A DNA stretch of 64,000 nucleotides from Aradus depressus (lineage: Eukaryota; Arthropoda; Insecta; Hemiptera; Aradidae), in contig OY759218.1 in the NCBI GenBank assembly GCA_963662175.1, positions 24,326,051-24,390,050 on the forward strand. Direction: 5' to 3'. Position numbers and translations under genes: made by a program. Under the pieces are notes generated by a model. That model saw only the letters and a list, made by a program, of their open reading frames with translations. It searched no databases and was not told where the DNA came from. Positions 32,700 to 44,046 of this stretch are shown here, piece after piece. Every line of letters starts with the position of its first letter. Position 1 is the first letter of the stretch.

Positions 32700-34325
32700 G
32701 TTGTGTATGAGAAGTTTGTGAGGTTGGCAGACATGGATGCGAAGAGCTGGCGCCGAGCCCATGTAAGGTTGTGTAACCGGACCTCCGCCTTTCAGAGCTC
32801 TCCGGTTTCAGATGGGGCTGGCGTAGGCAGGGTTGGGGGGGGCTACTAAATAGTATAACCAGACCACACTCATTCACAGCTCACATGTTTCAGAGGGGGG
32901 GCGGCATAGGCAAACTTGTATTGTAGGGGGAAGGGGGGAGGGGGGGGGGGGGGGGTTGACGTAGGGATATTTGTGGGGGGAGGGCTGTGTAATTTGGCCT
33001 CCGCCTTTCATAACTCTTCTGTTCCAGAGGAGGGCTGGCATAGGCAGAGTTAGAGGCGGGGCGGGCTATAAGTCATATGGCCTGACCTTAGCCTATCATA
33101 GCTCTACAGTTTCAGAGGGGGGATGGCATAGGCAGACTTGTAGAGGGGGGACTCCAAGCGGTGTAACCGGACCTCCGCCATTCACAGCACTCTTGTTTGA
33201 GGAGGCGAGGAATAGGCAGAGTTGTGGGGGCTATAAGCTGTGTAACCGGACCTCCGCCATTCACAGCACTCTTGTTTGAGGAGGTGAGGAATAGGCAGAG
33301 TTGTGGGGGCTATAATCTGTGTAACCGGACCTCCGCCATTCACAGCACTCTTGTTTGAGGAGGCGAGGAATAGGCAGAGTTGTGGGGGCTATAAGCTGTG
33401 TAACCGGACCTCCGCCATTCACAGCACTCTTGTTTGAGGAGGCGAGGAATAGGCAGAGTTGTGGGGGCTATAAGCTGTGTAACCGGACCTCCGCCATTCA
33501 CAGCACTCTTGTTTGAGGAGGCGAGGAATAGGCAGAGTTGTGGGGGCTATAAGCTTTGTAACCGGACCTCTGCCTTTCACAGCTCTACTGTTTGAGGAGG
33601 CGAGGAATAGGCAGAGTTGTGGGGGCCATAAACTGTGTAACCGGACCTCTGCCTTTCACAGCTCTACTGTTTGAGGAGGGGTGGAATAGGCAGAGTTGTG
33701 GGGGCTATAAACTGTGTAACCGGACTTCAGCCTTTCACAGCTCTACTGTTTGAGGAGGCGTGGAATAGGCAGAGTTGTGGGGGCTATAAACTGTGTAACC
33801 GGACCTCTCCTTTCACAGCTCTACTGTTTGAGGAGGCGTGGAATAGGCAGAGTTGAGGGGGCTATAAGCTGTGTAACCGGACCTCTCCTTTCACAGCTCT
33901 CCTGTTTCGGAGGAGTTGTGGAATAGACAGAATTGTGAGGGCTATAAGTTGTGCAACCGGACCTCAGCCTTATTGTCATACTCATAAAATCAAAAGTATG
34001 AGGAGGCGTGGAATAGGCAGAGTTGTGGGGGACATAAACTGTGTAACCGGACCTCTGCCTTTCACAGCTCTACTGTTTGAGGAGGCGTGGAATAGGCAGA
34101 GTTGTGGGGGCTATAAACTGTGTAACCGGACCTCTCCTTTCACAGCTCTACTGTTTGAGGAGGCGTGGAATAGGCAGAGTTGTGGGGGCTATAAGCTGTG
34201 TAACCGGACCTCTCCTTTCACAGCTCTCCTGTTTCGGAGGAGATGTGGAATAGACAGAATTGTGAAGGCTATAAGTTGTGCAACCGGACCTCAGCCTTAT
34301 TGTCATACTCATAAAATCAAAAGTC
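32700..34325 (+). repeat. 79/78-bp tandem satellite array, about 19 units
   Basis: The unit contains TGTGTAACCGGACCTC, TTTCACAGCTCT, GTTTGAGGAGGCG-GGAATA and GGCAGAGTTGTGGGGGCTAT. The central units (33160-33720) have a 79-bp period and are nearly identical. The first four (32740-33130) are divergent with G-runs. The later ones lose one base (78 bp), which makes long frames appear. A block ending in CTCATAAAATCAAAAG occurs twice (33990 and 34320), showing a segmental duplication inside the array. It is not protein-coding. Confidence 0.92.
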
Positions 34326-35184
34326 AACAAAACCTACGTAGGGTCCTTTCTAAAGGACTTAGAAAGACGATTCCAAAAATATATGTATTGTATAGGTTTG
34401 TTTAAAATAATTATAAAATAATTATTATAAAATTCACTGCAACAAGTTTTACCTTGGATATTTTTAAAATAAAGAAAATTTGCAAAAAAATATTGGGCAA
34501 CTTATAATATAACGAAGTTACCCAATATTTTATAATATTATTATAGGCAAAGAAGACAGGGGCCCGAACATGGTTTTTTGGTTTTTGTTGCAGTGAATTG
34601 TTCCATTGGTCCTTCTCTCGAATTTGGTGTTTATCTAAAAACAATTTTTCACGTTTTACTGTTTTTTTGGGTTATATTTGACTTATGTAGTTGGGTTTTT
34701 GTTTACTTCTTTCCATTCTCTCAACTGTGCATGTACAAATAATTACTTATTTTTATGGCAACATCCTACTCTCTCTTAGTCATTCTGTACTTTGTATGCA
34801 TTATACGTAACTTCTCTATATTATTCTGCCATTATGTACTTATTGATTTATAATAAGAAAGTACATTAACCCTGAATGTATTGAATAAATAATTGGATTG
34901 AATTGTGGTCTTCCCTCACGGAACGCTACGTAACTGCTCAAGCCCATCAATCGTCACTCCTAAAGACTTTCATCTATGTGTAACATGACAGTCATTGCTG
35001 TTTACTTATCATGCATAATTACGATATGAAAACGGTGCAAGGTTGACAAAAATTGACAAAATCACCCACAGTCCGCTCTTTCAAACTTCAATGAAGGTGG
35101 TCATATTGCACACCGTTGGAATGCTGATGAAATAGATTATTTCAATATTAAAAATGCTTTTAATTTATATTTGTATAAGGAGTA
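34326..35184. other. AT-rich intergenic DNA with a weak foldback
   Basis: ATTCACTGCAACAA (34431) pairs with TTGTTGCAGTGAAT (34586). Inside, AATATTGGGCAACTT and AAGTTACCCAATATT form a second inverted pair. It may be a small MITE. No gene was seen. Confidence 0.45.
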
Positions 35185-35640
35185 TTTACTTTCCCAGCTA
35201 TATAGTACAGGGACAGTTTTGTAATTGGTCAGAAATTCTATATTTTTTTATGTGTATCTAGAACTCCAGAAGGACATAATCTATTGATTAATAGTCAAAT
35301 CAGCTAAAGGGAGATGAGGCCTAACACGAAAACACCAATAACAACCGAAATTATGAGCGTATTCATACGACATTTTTTTAATTAATCCGAACTGCTATAG
35401 AGATGATGAGATCAGATATCAATTTTCTGTCGAATCGCCTTAAAGGAAGAGGGCGATCAGACTAGGGGAGCTCTATCCAAAACCCCTAAGTCGATGTAAC
35501 GAATGGATCAACAAAACATTTTGTATGATGATTCAGAGGTCCCTGAGAAAGACACCTATTGATTATCAACCAAATTGGTGAATTGATTTCAGAGAGAGAG
35601 AGAGAGAGAGCGTAAACTTAGTTCATTAACCCACCGACGG
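35185..35640 (+). repeat. family A repeat with (AG)n tract
   Basis: Starts TTTACTTTCCCAGCTATATA and carries three internal units. It ends at a 20-bp (AG)n run (35591-35610) that replaces the usual GGAGGGAGAGC stretch. Confidence 0.7.
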
Positions 35641-35888
35641 CTTATTTTTTGGAATTTTTAGGATATCCCTTGTATGTGAGGGAGGAGCCTCAAACTTCAC
35701 CGGATGTTGTTTATGTGTTATCTCCATTGAAAGGTTCTTTTGAACGAATCTCAAAATGAAGTTATTTACTTTTGCTCAATAAATGGAAGATTTTTGAAAC
35801 TATCAAACCTGATCTCATTTCAATAGGCTGCCATTTTGAAACTGGGCAAGTTACAAAAATCGGCTTGGGCAATGAATTCTACGCTGAA

Positions 35889-36225
35889 GCGCCGGTAGGT
35901 CAGTGGTATGCCTGGTTGCGTACTGAGCTCAAGATCGCGGGTTCAAGACCCGGCCGAGGCCCTTAGTTTATTTTATCTGAGAAGTAAAAAAACTTAAGCA
36001 CACCGTCCTTCGGATTTGACGTTAAGCGATGGTCCCGAACCTGTACGATGTCAGGTACTCGTTAAAGACCCCAACTTGGATGACGAAAAATTTAGAGTAG
36101 GCAAAATTTAGAACTCCTACAGTAGAGTCGGACTCATGTCCAACAAAGTGACGAAGGTGCGCTCTGGTAGTAGGCGATATGACCTCGTAGTTAAAGCCCG
36201 GACATGAGTCATAATAACTAACTTA
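35889..36225 (+). mobile_element. tRNA-headed SINE copy
   Basis: GCGCCGGTAGGTCAGTGGTA head with B box GGGTTCAAGACCC, the usual body, and an ATAATAACTAACTTA end. No clear target duplication. Confidence 0.88.
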
Positions 36226-36227
36226 AT

Positions 36228-36720
36228 TGAATTTTCGCTCTCCCTCCAAAACTAATAAAAAAATTAATATTTGACTGAAATATGGGCTTTTTGGTTAGGT
36301 TAGGTTTTATGACTTATGCCCGGGCTATAACTACGAGATCATATCGCCTACAACCAGAGCGCTCTTTCCCCACTCTGGTGGACATGAGCCCGACTCTAGT
36401 GTGGAAGTCCTAAATTTTGCCTACCCTAAATTTTTATTCAACTAGGGCAGGGGTCTTTAAAGAGTACCTGACATCGTTCAGGGTCGGGACCATCGCTTAA
36501 CGTCCCATCCGAAGGACGGCGTGCTTAAGTTTATTTTACCTCCCAGATAAAATAAACTAAGGGCCTCGGTCCGGTTTCGAACCCACGTTCTTGAGCTCAG
36601 AAGGCAAGCACGCATACCACTGAGCTACCGGCGCCCTCTTATGGGCTTCTAAATCCTCATACAAAACTTTGTATTAATACACTCATTTCGTAAGATGCGA
36701 AATAAATCATGATGTAAACA
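36228..36720 (-). repeat. family A fragment split by a SINE
   Basis: 36228-36289 (TTTTCGCTCTCCCTCCAAAA…) and 36649-36720 (CTAAATCCTCATACAAAACT…) are the two halves of one minus-orientation copy around the SINE at 36290-36639. Confidence 0.65.
36290..36639 (-). mobile_element. tRNA-headed SINE copy, minus strand
   Basis: A 9-bp direct repeat TATGGGCTT flanks it (36281-36289 and 36640-36648). The head (…GAGCTACCGGCGCCC read inverted) is at the right and the 3' end at the left. Confidence 0.92.
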
Positions 36721-36959
36721 ACAATCACTAACCCATGTTTTGAACAATTTATTTTCATGTATAAACATAATTTCACATAAATATATCTATCTACATTTTT
36801 TTTTTGATCATTCATATAATGCACCAACCCAGCCAAACCTTCCTAATCCTTAGTGGAAAATAATTGTTTGTGAATAATTATCTTGTGATGATATTTAAAA
36901 TTAAACCTGTCCCGACTATTTTTCTCGACCGGTTCTAAATTAAGAGGGTGATACTTCTC

Positions 36960-37260
36960 AGTTGCACGTATGGTAAATTGTACAGGAGTTTTGTAAGTAA
37001 AAGTCTTCTGATGTCATCGAATTATTTGTATTCAACTATGTTTTCACTCTCCCTCTAAACTGTTTTTCTCTTCGGTCAATTTGTCTGAAAATCAATAATT
37101 TTGTTACTCCAATCCTCATATAAAATTTCATGTCTATATATTCATTACAATGGCAGTTATTAGAATTTTTGAGTTGAAACCCCTCGTCGAACTCCCTTTT
37201 CCTCTTAGCCGATTCGGTTGAAGATCAGTTTATGTCGTCCTTATGGAGTTTTGATTTTAC
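36960..37260 (-). repeat. family A repeat fragment
   Basis: TTTTCACTCTCCCTCTAAAC, AGTTATTAGAATTTTTGAGT and GTCGTCCTTATGGAGTTTTG match inverted family A units. Confidence 0.65.
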
Positions 37261-37261
37261 A

Positions 37262-38185
37262 TTTTTTTTCCTCGAAGGCTGATTGTATCACCGCGGCTAG
37301 AGTAGGCATATTCTGTGCCTTATGAGTGTTGGATACAGCAGCCCTGTTTATTTTATGAGAAGTCCAGGATTCTGCTGCAGGTTCCCTCCATTACCTGCTT
37401 CGGTTCCGTTACGGCAGACCCGAAGCACTAAAATCTCCTGGTGTCTAGTGCCTTAAAGTACCCATACACGAAGCAAATCTATCGTCAGATTTATCTTCAG
37501 ATTGATTCGACGATAAATCTGACGATATTAGGAGCGCACACACAGTTCGATATATCTCAGTCGACGCAATGGAGCAGGACAATCTTTTATTGTTATCTGC
37601 GGCTGTTTTGTTATGTAATAAAATTAAACGCAAAAAAAAAAAAAAACAGAGTAGTTTGGACAAAAGGGTGGATAATTAAAAAGAAAACAATTTTCGCACA
37701 TCAGATTTATAAAATGTTCTAAATTATCTCTAGACCAGGTACCAGGTACACATATCACAATTTAATAAAGGAAAATTATAAAAACAGGAAAGTTAAAATA
37801 CCTAATCTCTTCCACTTCACTTTTGTGTTTAAAAGGTTATTATTATAGATAAACTTATTATAACCTCCTTGATTATCGCCACGATTGTGGTAATACACCA
37901 TTCAATCAATTGTACAAGCAATTAATCTGTGCGATGATTGCATGAAAATTTCTTCAGTTCAAAAATAGATCTGAAGACCAACAAATCGAACCCGATGACG
38001 ACATACATTAAACGATTCATCGAACGATTGTCGATCCTCAGATTCATCTGACGATCAATTGCTTCGTGTATGGGTACCTTAAAATATGCTGGAGTCTCAA
38101 TTTCTTCGCCACATTTCCTGCACAGGGGGCTTCTAGCGATGCCCATATTGTGTAGGTGTTTGTTTTCTTTCAAGTATGACAATAA
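37262..38185 (-). mobile_element. non-LTR 3' fragment interrupted by a TTAA element
   Basis: 37262-37452 and 38083-38185 together match the fragment at 45379-45681 (TTTTTTTTCC-CGAGGCTGAT…, CCATTACCTGCTTCGGTTCC, GCAGACCCGAAGCA). On the minus strand 38175-38083 codes LHNMGIARSPLCRKCGEEIE, a zinc-binding pol tail. The middle is replaced by the insertion at 37457-38078. Confidence 0.82.
37457..38078. mobile_element. TTAA-flanked MITE (piggyBac-type target)
   Basis: TTAA at 37453-37456 and 38079-38082. Ends AGTACCCATACACGAAGCAA and, inverted, GGTACCCATACACGAAGCAA. Subterminal GACGATAAATCTGACGAT-type inverted motifs occur on both sides. Non-coding, 622 bp. Comparison with 45379-45681 shows that the target lacked it. 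Confidence 0.88.
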
Positions 38186-38800
38186 AAAAAGTCGTCGGTG
38201 AATCACCTGCAATGTACTTCCCCCAGAATGAATTAATCAATTAACTTTCCGTTCCCCCTCCAAAGCCAGTTGAACGATGGCGCGAATATTCAATAGTTGA
38301 CTTACATAGGGCCGGCCAGTTATTGGGGTTTTTGATTTGAGCCCCTCTGATCCAAAGGTCATCTTTCAGTAGAACATTTTTACTTCCCGAGCTATACGTA
38401 GCATATGGGAAGTCATGTAATCTGTCAGAAATTCAAGTTTTTACCGGAATTTCATGTTTTCCAACCACATAAATCCAAAAATAAAATAAAAATCATGTTT
38501 ATCTGTCCGTGGACACGATAACTCCCGATAGAATAAATGTATCGATGAGAAATTTGATATGTGTATCTAGAACTCCATATTGATTTCCAACCCAATCGGC
38601 CAAAGGAAATTGAGGGACCAGGGGGAGGCTAATACAAGAACTCTAATAACTGCTGATGTAATGAATGTATTGATAGGAAATTTCATATGTAAATTCGAAG
38701 CCCCATACGGACAACAAGTACGGATTTTCAACCGAATCGACTGAAGGGAAGAGAGGATTCAGACGAGCGGTTTCAACTCAGAAATTCTAGTAATAATAAT
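38186..38800. repeat. family A composite (minus piece then plus piece)
   Basis: 38190-38360 is in minus and 38383-38800 in plus orientation. The junction CCTCTGATCCAAAGGTCATC…AGAACATTTTTAC is shared base for base with 51960-52050. Confidence 0.75.
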
Positions 38801-38846
38801 ATTTATTTCTGTTAAACCATAAAATGGTAATAGGATACGTCATATG

Positions 38847-39358
38847 AATGTATATGTTACGGGTAAAGTTAGATTAACGGTTAAACCTAGGATTACCCGG
38901 GTAAACTGCGTAGTACCCGCTGCCGCTTGGTTAAAGTTGGGTATACTAATAATGACAAGGCCATTAGTGGACGTATGTTCCACTGTAAAGATTAGGTACT
39001 TATTAATTAGCTCGACCACACCTCAATTTCCATTGTTGTAAGCTGTCTAACAGCGATAATCATTCATCTGGGTACATAAATTCCTAGAACAAACATAAAT
39101 AGAAAAATATTACAAAATTTGGGGGCGTATTTGCCGGCGTTCCGCCGGCGGGACGATATATCTGCCCCTCCCGTCGTTCCTATATTTGAAGTAGTACAGG
39201 TTCTAGCTTTAACATATACTTTATCCGGGTAAAGCCCGAAACGTGAACTATTTCAATTATATTTCGGACTTTAACCAAGCGGCAGCGGGTATTACTAGGT
39301 TTACCAGGGTAATCCTAGGTTTAACCGTTAATCTAACTTTACCCGTAGCATATACATT
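38847..39358 (+). mobile_element. non-coding TIR element with ~90-bp arms, copy 1
   Basis: The left arm from AATGTATATGTTACGGGTAA continues through AGATTAACGGTTAAACCTAG and CCGCTGCCGCTTGGTTAAAG. The right arm is its inverse. The centre has the palindromic GCCGGCG…CGCCGGC. Copy 2 (47355-47855) is the same element in the opposite orientation. Confidence 0.85.
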
Positions 39359-39535
39359 AAGATAGCTTATACACACACCACACGCCACAGCAGTTATTAG
39401 AGTTTTTGTGTTAAGCCATCTAGAAAAAGACACTTCCGGAAAAGTTATAAAAAATTATTATCTAAATTTCAATTTAATTAAAAACTTGTCTATTGTATTT
39501 ATGAATATAATAATTTTTGTACTCATATTTTCAAG

Positions 39536-39635
39536 TAGAGGGTATGCGTGCTTGCTTACTGAGCTCAAGGTCATGGGTTCAAAACTCGGCCAAGGCCCTT
39601 AGTTTATTTTATCTGGGAGGTAAGATTAACTTAAG
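39536..39635 (+). mobile_element. truncated SINE
   Basis: Lacks the first ~20 bp of the head (starts GGTATGCGTGCTTGCTTACT) and stops after AACTTAAGCA; B box GGGTTCAAAACTC. Confidence 0.75.
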
Positions 39636-40145
39636 CAGTAGTATATCGCTAGGTGTGTATCCCATTGTGTTCCAAGCTGAAGTATATGCCATCCTCGGGT
39701 GTGCCTGGCTCATTAAGAGACGGAACATCAGGGGAGGGCGAATCTCAATACTGTCTGACAGCCAAGCAGCGTTGCAAGCTGTCATCATAGATTCCGAAAT
39801 CGTCCTGGAATGCCTTTAAGCACTGGAGTCGTCAGGGACCAAAAAAGAGTATAGTTGAGATGGGTGCTAGGACATCAGGGGTTTGAGGTTTGTGGGTTTG
39901 AAAGGGCTGATCAACTAGCCAGGTCAGGAGCAGACAGAGAACCTATAGGACCAGAACTCTTCTGCGGGATCTCTAAGAGCATCGCAAAGGCAGCAATAAA
40001 AGGTTGGTTGACCAGGAAACACATCCAGTTCTGGAGAGAGGTCCCAAAGCAAAGACAGTCATAACTCTGTTGTGGAACCCTCAGAGGAGCCGAGAGCTCC
40101 TGAATATGAGCAGAATGGATCTAAGAGCTATGACAGGGCTGTTAT
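39636..40145 (+). pseudogene. non-LTR pol fragment: RNase H domain and following region
   Basis: VFQAEVYAILGCAWLIKRRN and ISILSDSQAALQAV carry the RNase H 'E' and 'SDSQAAL' catalytic motifs. After a stop at 39818 and a frame change, RWVLGHQGFEVCGFERADQL keeps the 'H-G…ERADQLA' end. LTRKHIQFWREVPKQRQS continues the family pattern. The final part breaks off where the SINE at 40146 begins. It is a relative of 25592-26110. Confidence 0.85.
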
Positions 40146-40473
40146 GAGGGCGCCGGTAGCTCAGTGGTATGCGTGCTTACCTTCTGAGCTCAAGGTTGTG
40201 GGTTCGAAACCCGGCCGAGACCCTTAGTTTATTTCATCTGGGAGGTAAAATAAACTTAAGCACGCCCTCCTTCGGATGGGACGTTAAGCGATGGTCCCGA
40301 GGCTGTACATTGTCAGGTACTCGTTAAAGACCCCTACCCTAGGTGAATAAAAATCTAGAGTAGGCAAAATTTGATCTTGATTCCCATAGTTGTCGGGCAT
40401 GAGTCCACCAGAGTGACGAAAGAGCGCACTGGTAGTAGTTAAAAGCCCGGGCATGAGTCATAATAACTAACTA
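40146..40473 (+). mobile_element. tRNA-headed SINE copy
   Basis: Full head GGGCGCCGGTAGCTCAGTGG with B box GGGTTCGAAACCC. Slightly shortened near the 3' end (40430). Inserted in the pol fragment. Confidence 0.9.
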
Positions 40474-40479
40474 AAAAAT

Positions 40480-40860
40480 TTGTTTTTGAGTTTTGTCTTT
40501 CAACTTTTATTTGAAGAGAGTTTTGACTAGTTCATGGATATAAGCGATGTCTTGTCGATGTAATTAGGTCCCGAAGTAAAGTGGTGTAAATTTTCTTCCG
40601 ATTTTGGCCAAAATCTAAGCAAATATAAGAAACACATGTGACATCTTCATCTAAAATTTCAAGTTGATAGCTACTGGCTTCTGAGTTGAAGCCCTCACAA
40701 TGTTCCAATCATACACACAGTCATCATCGCGAAAATGGTCAAAACGTCTTCTGATCTTGAAACATGAAAATCCATTGAAAACTCGATTTCTTATTTTTGC
40801 ACGATTTCATTACTAAAGGTATAAGAAAGTAAAATATTCGAAGATAATCAACTGGTTTTA
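40480..40860 (+). repeat. family B dispersed repeat
   Basis: CTTTTATTTGAAGAGAGTTT, CGATTTTGGCCAAAATCTAA and a final AAGGTATAAGAAAGTAAAAT match 60260-60590 and parts of 43100-44046. Non-coding. Confidence 0.65.
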
Positions 40861-41085
40861 TAAATATAACAAACATTTTCTTAAAATGCGTACATTTTTG
40901 ATAACAGGCTGAATGTAGCTTAGTTTAAAATTGACCAACTGGTGACGATATGGCAGAGCGCCAAATGGCCGAATTCTGTGCTCGACATAACACTCAGAAC
41001 CAAGCGACAGCGCAGGCTCGGGACTGTTCTAGAAAACATGGAGTTCTCAACACCATTTTACAAAAATAGACTTGGAAACTAATTT

Positions 41086-41800
41086 GTAGGGGGTCGATAG
41101 CCGAGCAGGCCACGTGCTATCCTGTATAGTCCATGTGCGCTATAACATCGGTACTGAAAATTAGCATACATTCTTGTTAGTGTGGTATGCTGCCTGTTGA
41201 AGGTATTGTCGTATAACCCGACCTAATTAGTTCTTGTTTTCATAAATATTTGTTTGGCCTAGCTTATTTCGGAAACTATCTGAATTCAATAAGAATTGGC
41301 TATCTATAATTCATTGTCTCCTCTAGCAAACAACTTGTTGTGTCCAAGTTAGATAGTTTGACAAAGCCCACATTCAAGACAATCTCATGTTCTAGATAAA
41401 TCGGCCCTCCACAGTGGGAAACAGAGTAATCTCCTAAGGACAAAGTCCGAGGTCTATTGTATGAATCCAGAGAGAAGGGTCATGTAATGATGAATCACCA
41501 AAATCTTAACTATAAGAACCCTAACGGAATAAGACTCGGGCTTAGTCGGCACGGTGAGTTAGTTGGCACGGTGTGTTCAGTCGGTAGTGTGAGTTCAGTG
41601 AGTGTCAGTTAGTCTGGAGTTCGAATAGAATTAGTAGCATCTGTAAGTTGGAGTTTAGTTTCCGTCTGGTCTTCTCATCCTTTTTGAGAGATATTGTCTT
41701 TGATCAATAAAACTGTTGGGAACTATATCATCTATTCATTCTCGACTCCCAAAGGTCCGGAAGCACCTTCGTAGCTTGCCCTGGTGTCAGAAACTCTCCT
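41086..41800 (+). mobile_element. candidate LTR and primer-binding site of a Gypsy-type element
   Basis: A non-coding ~690-bp stretch beginning TGTAGGGGGTCGATAGC has a poly-A signal (AATAAAACTG, 41706). It is followed by TGGTGTCAGAAACTCTCC at 41782, which resembles a retrotransposon primer-binding site. No second LTR, gag or pol is found, so only the left end of an element seems to remain. Boundaries are uncertain. Confidence 0.45.
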
Positions 41801-41859
41801 GTGTGGATACCAGAAACACAATTTCTGTTACGACAGTATCATCATTTACCTCAAACAAT

Positions 41860-42265
41860 TTTTTGAAATGCATTTATCGACATGAAATTTTATATTTAAG
41901 GTCAAAATCCTATGAGGACAAAACCTGTTAATTTTCAGCAAAATCCGCCGAAGGAATGGGTACGTTTGGAGGAGGCGGCTCAACTCAAAATTGTGTTAAT
42001 ATGGAGTCATACTGCCTAATGACAAAATTTAGTTCCTCTTTAAGACAATTGATTGATTATTAGCCCAAACGGTCGACTGGTTTTGGAGTGGGTGTAAAGT
42101 TAATTGATTAATTGGTTCTGGGGAAGTACACCTACTTTTTGTTTTTATTTTTGGAACCAGCTGGGTTGGAAAACATGAACTTTCGTTGAAAACTCAACTT
42201 CGAATTCCTGACCGATTACATAACTTCCTCTCTACTTCCTATAAAGGGGAAAAGTAAAAAAAAAA
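41860..42265 (+). repeat. family A repeat
   Basis: ATCGACATGAAATTTTATAT, CCTATGAGGACAAAACC and the 3' end inverted repeat CATGAACTTTCGTTGAAAAC…AAGTAAAAAA with an A-run. Confidence 0.7.
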
Positions 42266-42699
42266 AAAAAAAAATAGGTGAGTTACGCATGGAGTGATGT
42301 TGGTAAATGGTGTGTCTACTTCTCATCTAAAAGCGGACCCTGTAGATGTCGTTTATTATTGCTGATTTTTTTCAAGGCTGTCAGCAAGTCCTAAAGAAGA
42401 ATTTGGCCACCATCCAACTCAAGAAATTGCATTCGTGCACGATTTGTACTGCAAAATAGGGAAGAAAACGTTGATTTTGTGTAACTCTCGGATATTTGAA
42501 ATAGTCAAAGCCTCAAAGGAACCGGACTGTCTTATGTTTTTTTTTTTTTTTGATGAATGTTCAAAATTTATTATTAAAATTTGTTTTTATCTACCCATTA
42601 CCAAAAAAAATGCCGCATCCGGCCCTGAGGGATTACAAAAACATGTGGCTTATTTTGAAACATGATTGTTTTTACATTTTTTAGCTACTGCAGATATCT

Positions 42700-43060
42700 T
42701 TTCAGGTAAATTTCGCTGTTTGTATTTCCCAAAAAAATAGGGGATGTCAAGTAATCGTTCAAAAATTCGGTGCGGAGTATTCAAAGGAATTTTATGTTTC
42801 CCGATCTTTAGATTCCAAATATAAAAACATTTCTGTCTGTAAAAAATGTATGTATGTCTGTGTGTCTGTGAACATTATAACTTCCGATAGAATAAATGTA
42901 TCGATACGAAATTTTATATGTGAATCCAGAACCCTCTGTGACATCTATTGTTTATCAGCCAAATCTAACAAAGGGAATGGAAGGATTATGGGTGAGGAGA
43001 AAATCAAGCAAAGGTCTGAAAAAATGTGTTTTGAAAACGACATTTTAGGACAGTTTTCGG
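42700..43060 (+). repeat. family A repeat, 5' part
   Basis: Contains the ATTTTATGTTTCCCGATC TIR-proximal sequence, a CTGTCTGTAA…ATGTATGTCTGTG microsatellite-like stretch and ACTTCCGATAGAATAAATGT. Confidence 0.7.
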
Positions 43061-43173
43061 CATGTAACTCGCAACCCGGGCGACCTATGAAAAAAACGTA
43101 TTGAATGAGAAATGTGCTGTTTAGTTATGTTTACAACTTCTATTTGAAGAGAGTTTTGATTAGGTCATAAATA

Positions 43174-43856
43174 CAGTAGAACCTCTTTAAGTCGAACCTC
43201 GATAAGTCGAAAACCTCCAAAACTCGAAAAAAAGTTTTGTTCCTTTCCCTTCTAGCCCCAAAACCTCCATTACTCGAAATCTCAACCCTCTATTAGTCGA
43301 AATAATCAGTGAGACCCTACAAGACATTTTGATACATATTTTCCCTCTATAACTCGAAAAAATAAATTGGACCTCTGTATCTCGAACATAGCAATGTTTT
43401 ATTTTACAACCTTTACAACTCGATTATTTGAAACTTATTACCACTATAGCTCGAAGAAAAATAAGTTACCGACTTTAAGAATTTGCCGACAATGTACACC
43501 ATTGTTTCTCAGAAAACAATTTAGGAGTATACAATAAATAGGATTACCAAATATCTAATTATCTAGCAAAAAAAAATTACTGACTTTTTTTAATACCTAA
43601 CATATACTACGTATTATTTATTTTAAGGATGTTTTGAAATAATGTTGATTTATAATAAATATAAATATGTTTGTTACCTCTGTAACTTGAAATTTTATTT
43701 ATTTCACCTCTCTAATTCAAAATTAGTTAGAATGAATCTTAACCTCTACAAGTCGAATCATAATCCGCCTAAGTCGAAATCCTCCATAAGTCGAAAACTC
43801 TATAACTCGAATTTTTTGGTGTCTCCCTTGATGTTCGACTTATAGAGGTTCTACTG
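43174..43856. mobile_element. pogo/Tigger-type non-autonomous element
   Basis: TA flanks both ends (43172-43173, 43857-43858). Ends CAGTAGAACCTCTTTAAGTC and, inverted, CAGTAGAACCTCTATAAGTC. More than ten ACTCGAA/AGTCGAA motifs are spread along both halves. No coding sequence. Confidence 0.88.
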
Positions 43857-43957
43857 TATAAGTAAAATATACTTTCACTTGTAAAGTATACTTAGGCACA
43901 GATGTAATCTGATCACAATTTCCGTTTTATTTCGACCAAAATTTAATCAGATCTAAA

Positions 43958-44046
43958 TTAGCACATGTGATATCTCCATATACAATTTAGCACATGTGAT
44001 ATCTCCATATACAATTTAGCACATGTGATATCTCCATATACAATTT
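43958..44046 (+). repeat. 29-bp tandem repeat, three units
   Basis: GCACATGTGATATCTCCATA starts at 43961, 43990 and 44019 with an exact 29-bp period. Confidence 0.95.

Larger units (their letters stand above)
43100..44046 (+). repeat. family B repeat split by a pogo-type MITE
   Basis: 43110-43171 and 43859-43960 are parts of one family B copy (CTTCTATTTGAAGAGAGTTT… and TTTATTTCGACCAAAATTTA…) interrupted by the element at 43174-43856. Confidence 0.65.

Noticed and set aside
32700..34325. CRISPR-like array
   Set aside because: The whole 78-79-bp unit is repeated with no unique spacers; it is a satellite.
33935..34405. 156-codon open frame
   Set aside because: It is a reading of 78-bp satellite units; openness follows from unit length divisible by three and a stop-free frame.
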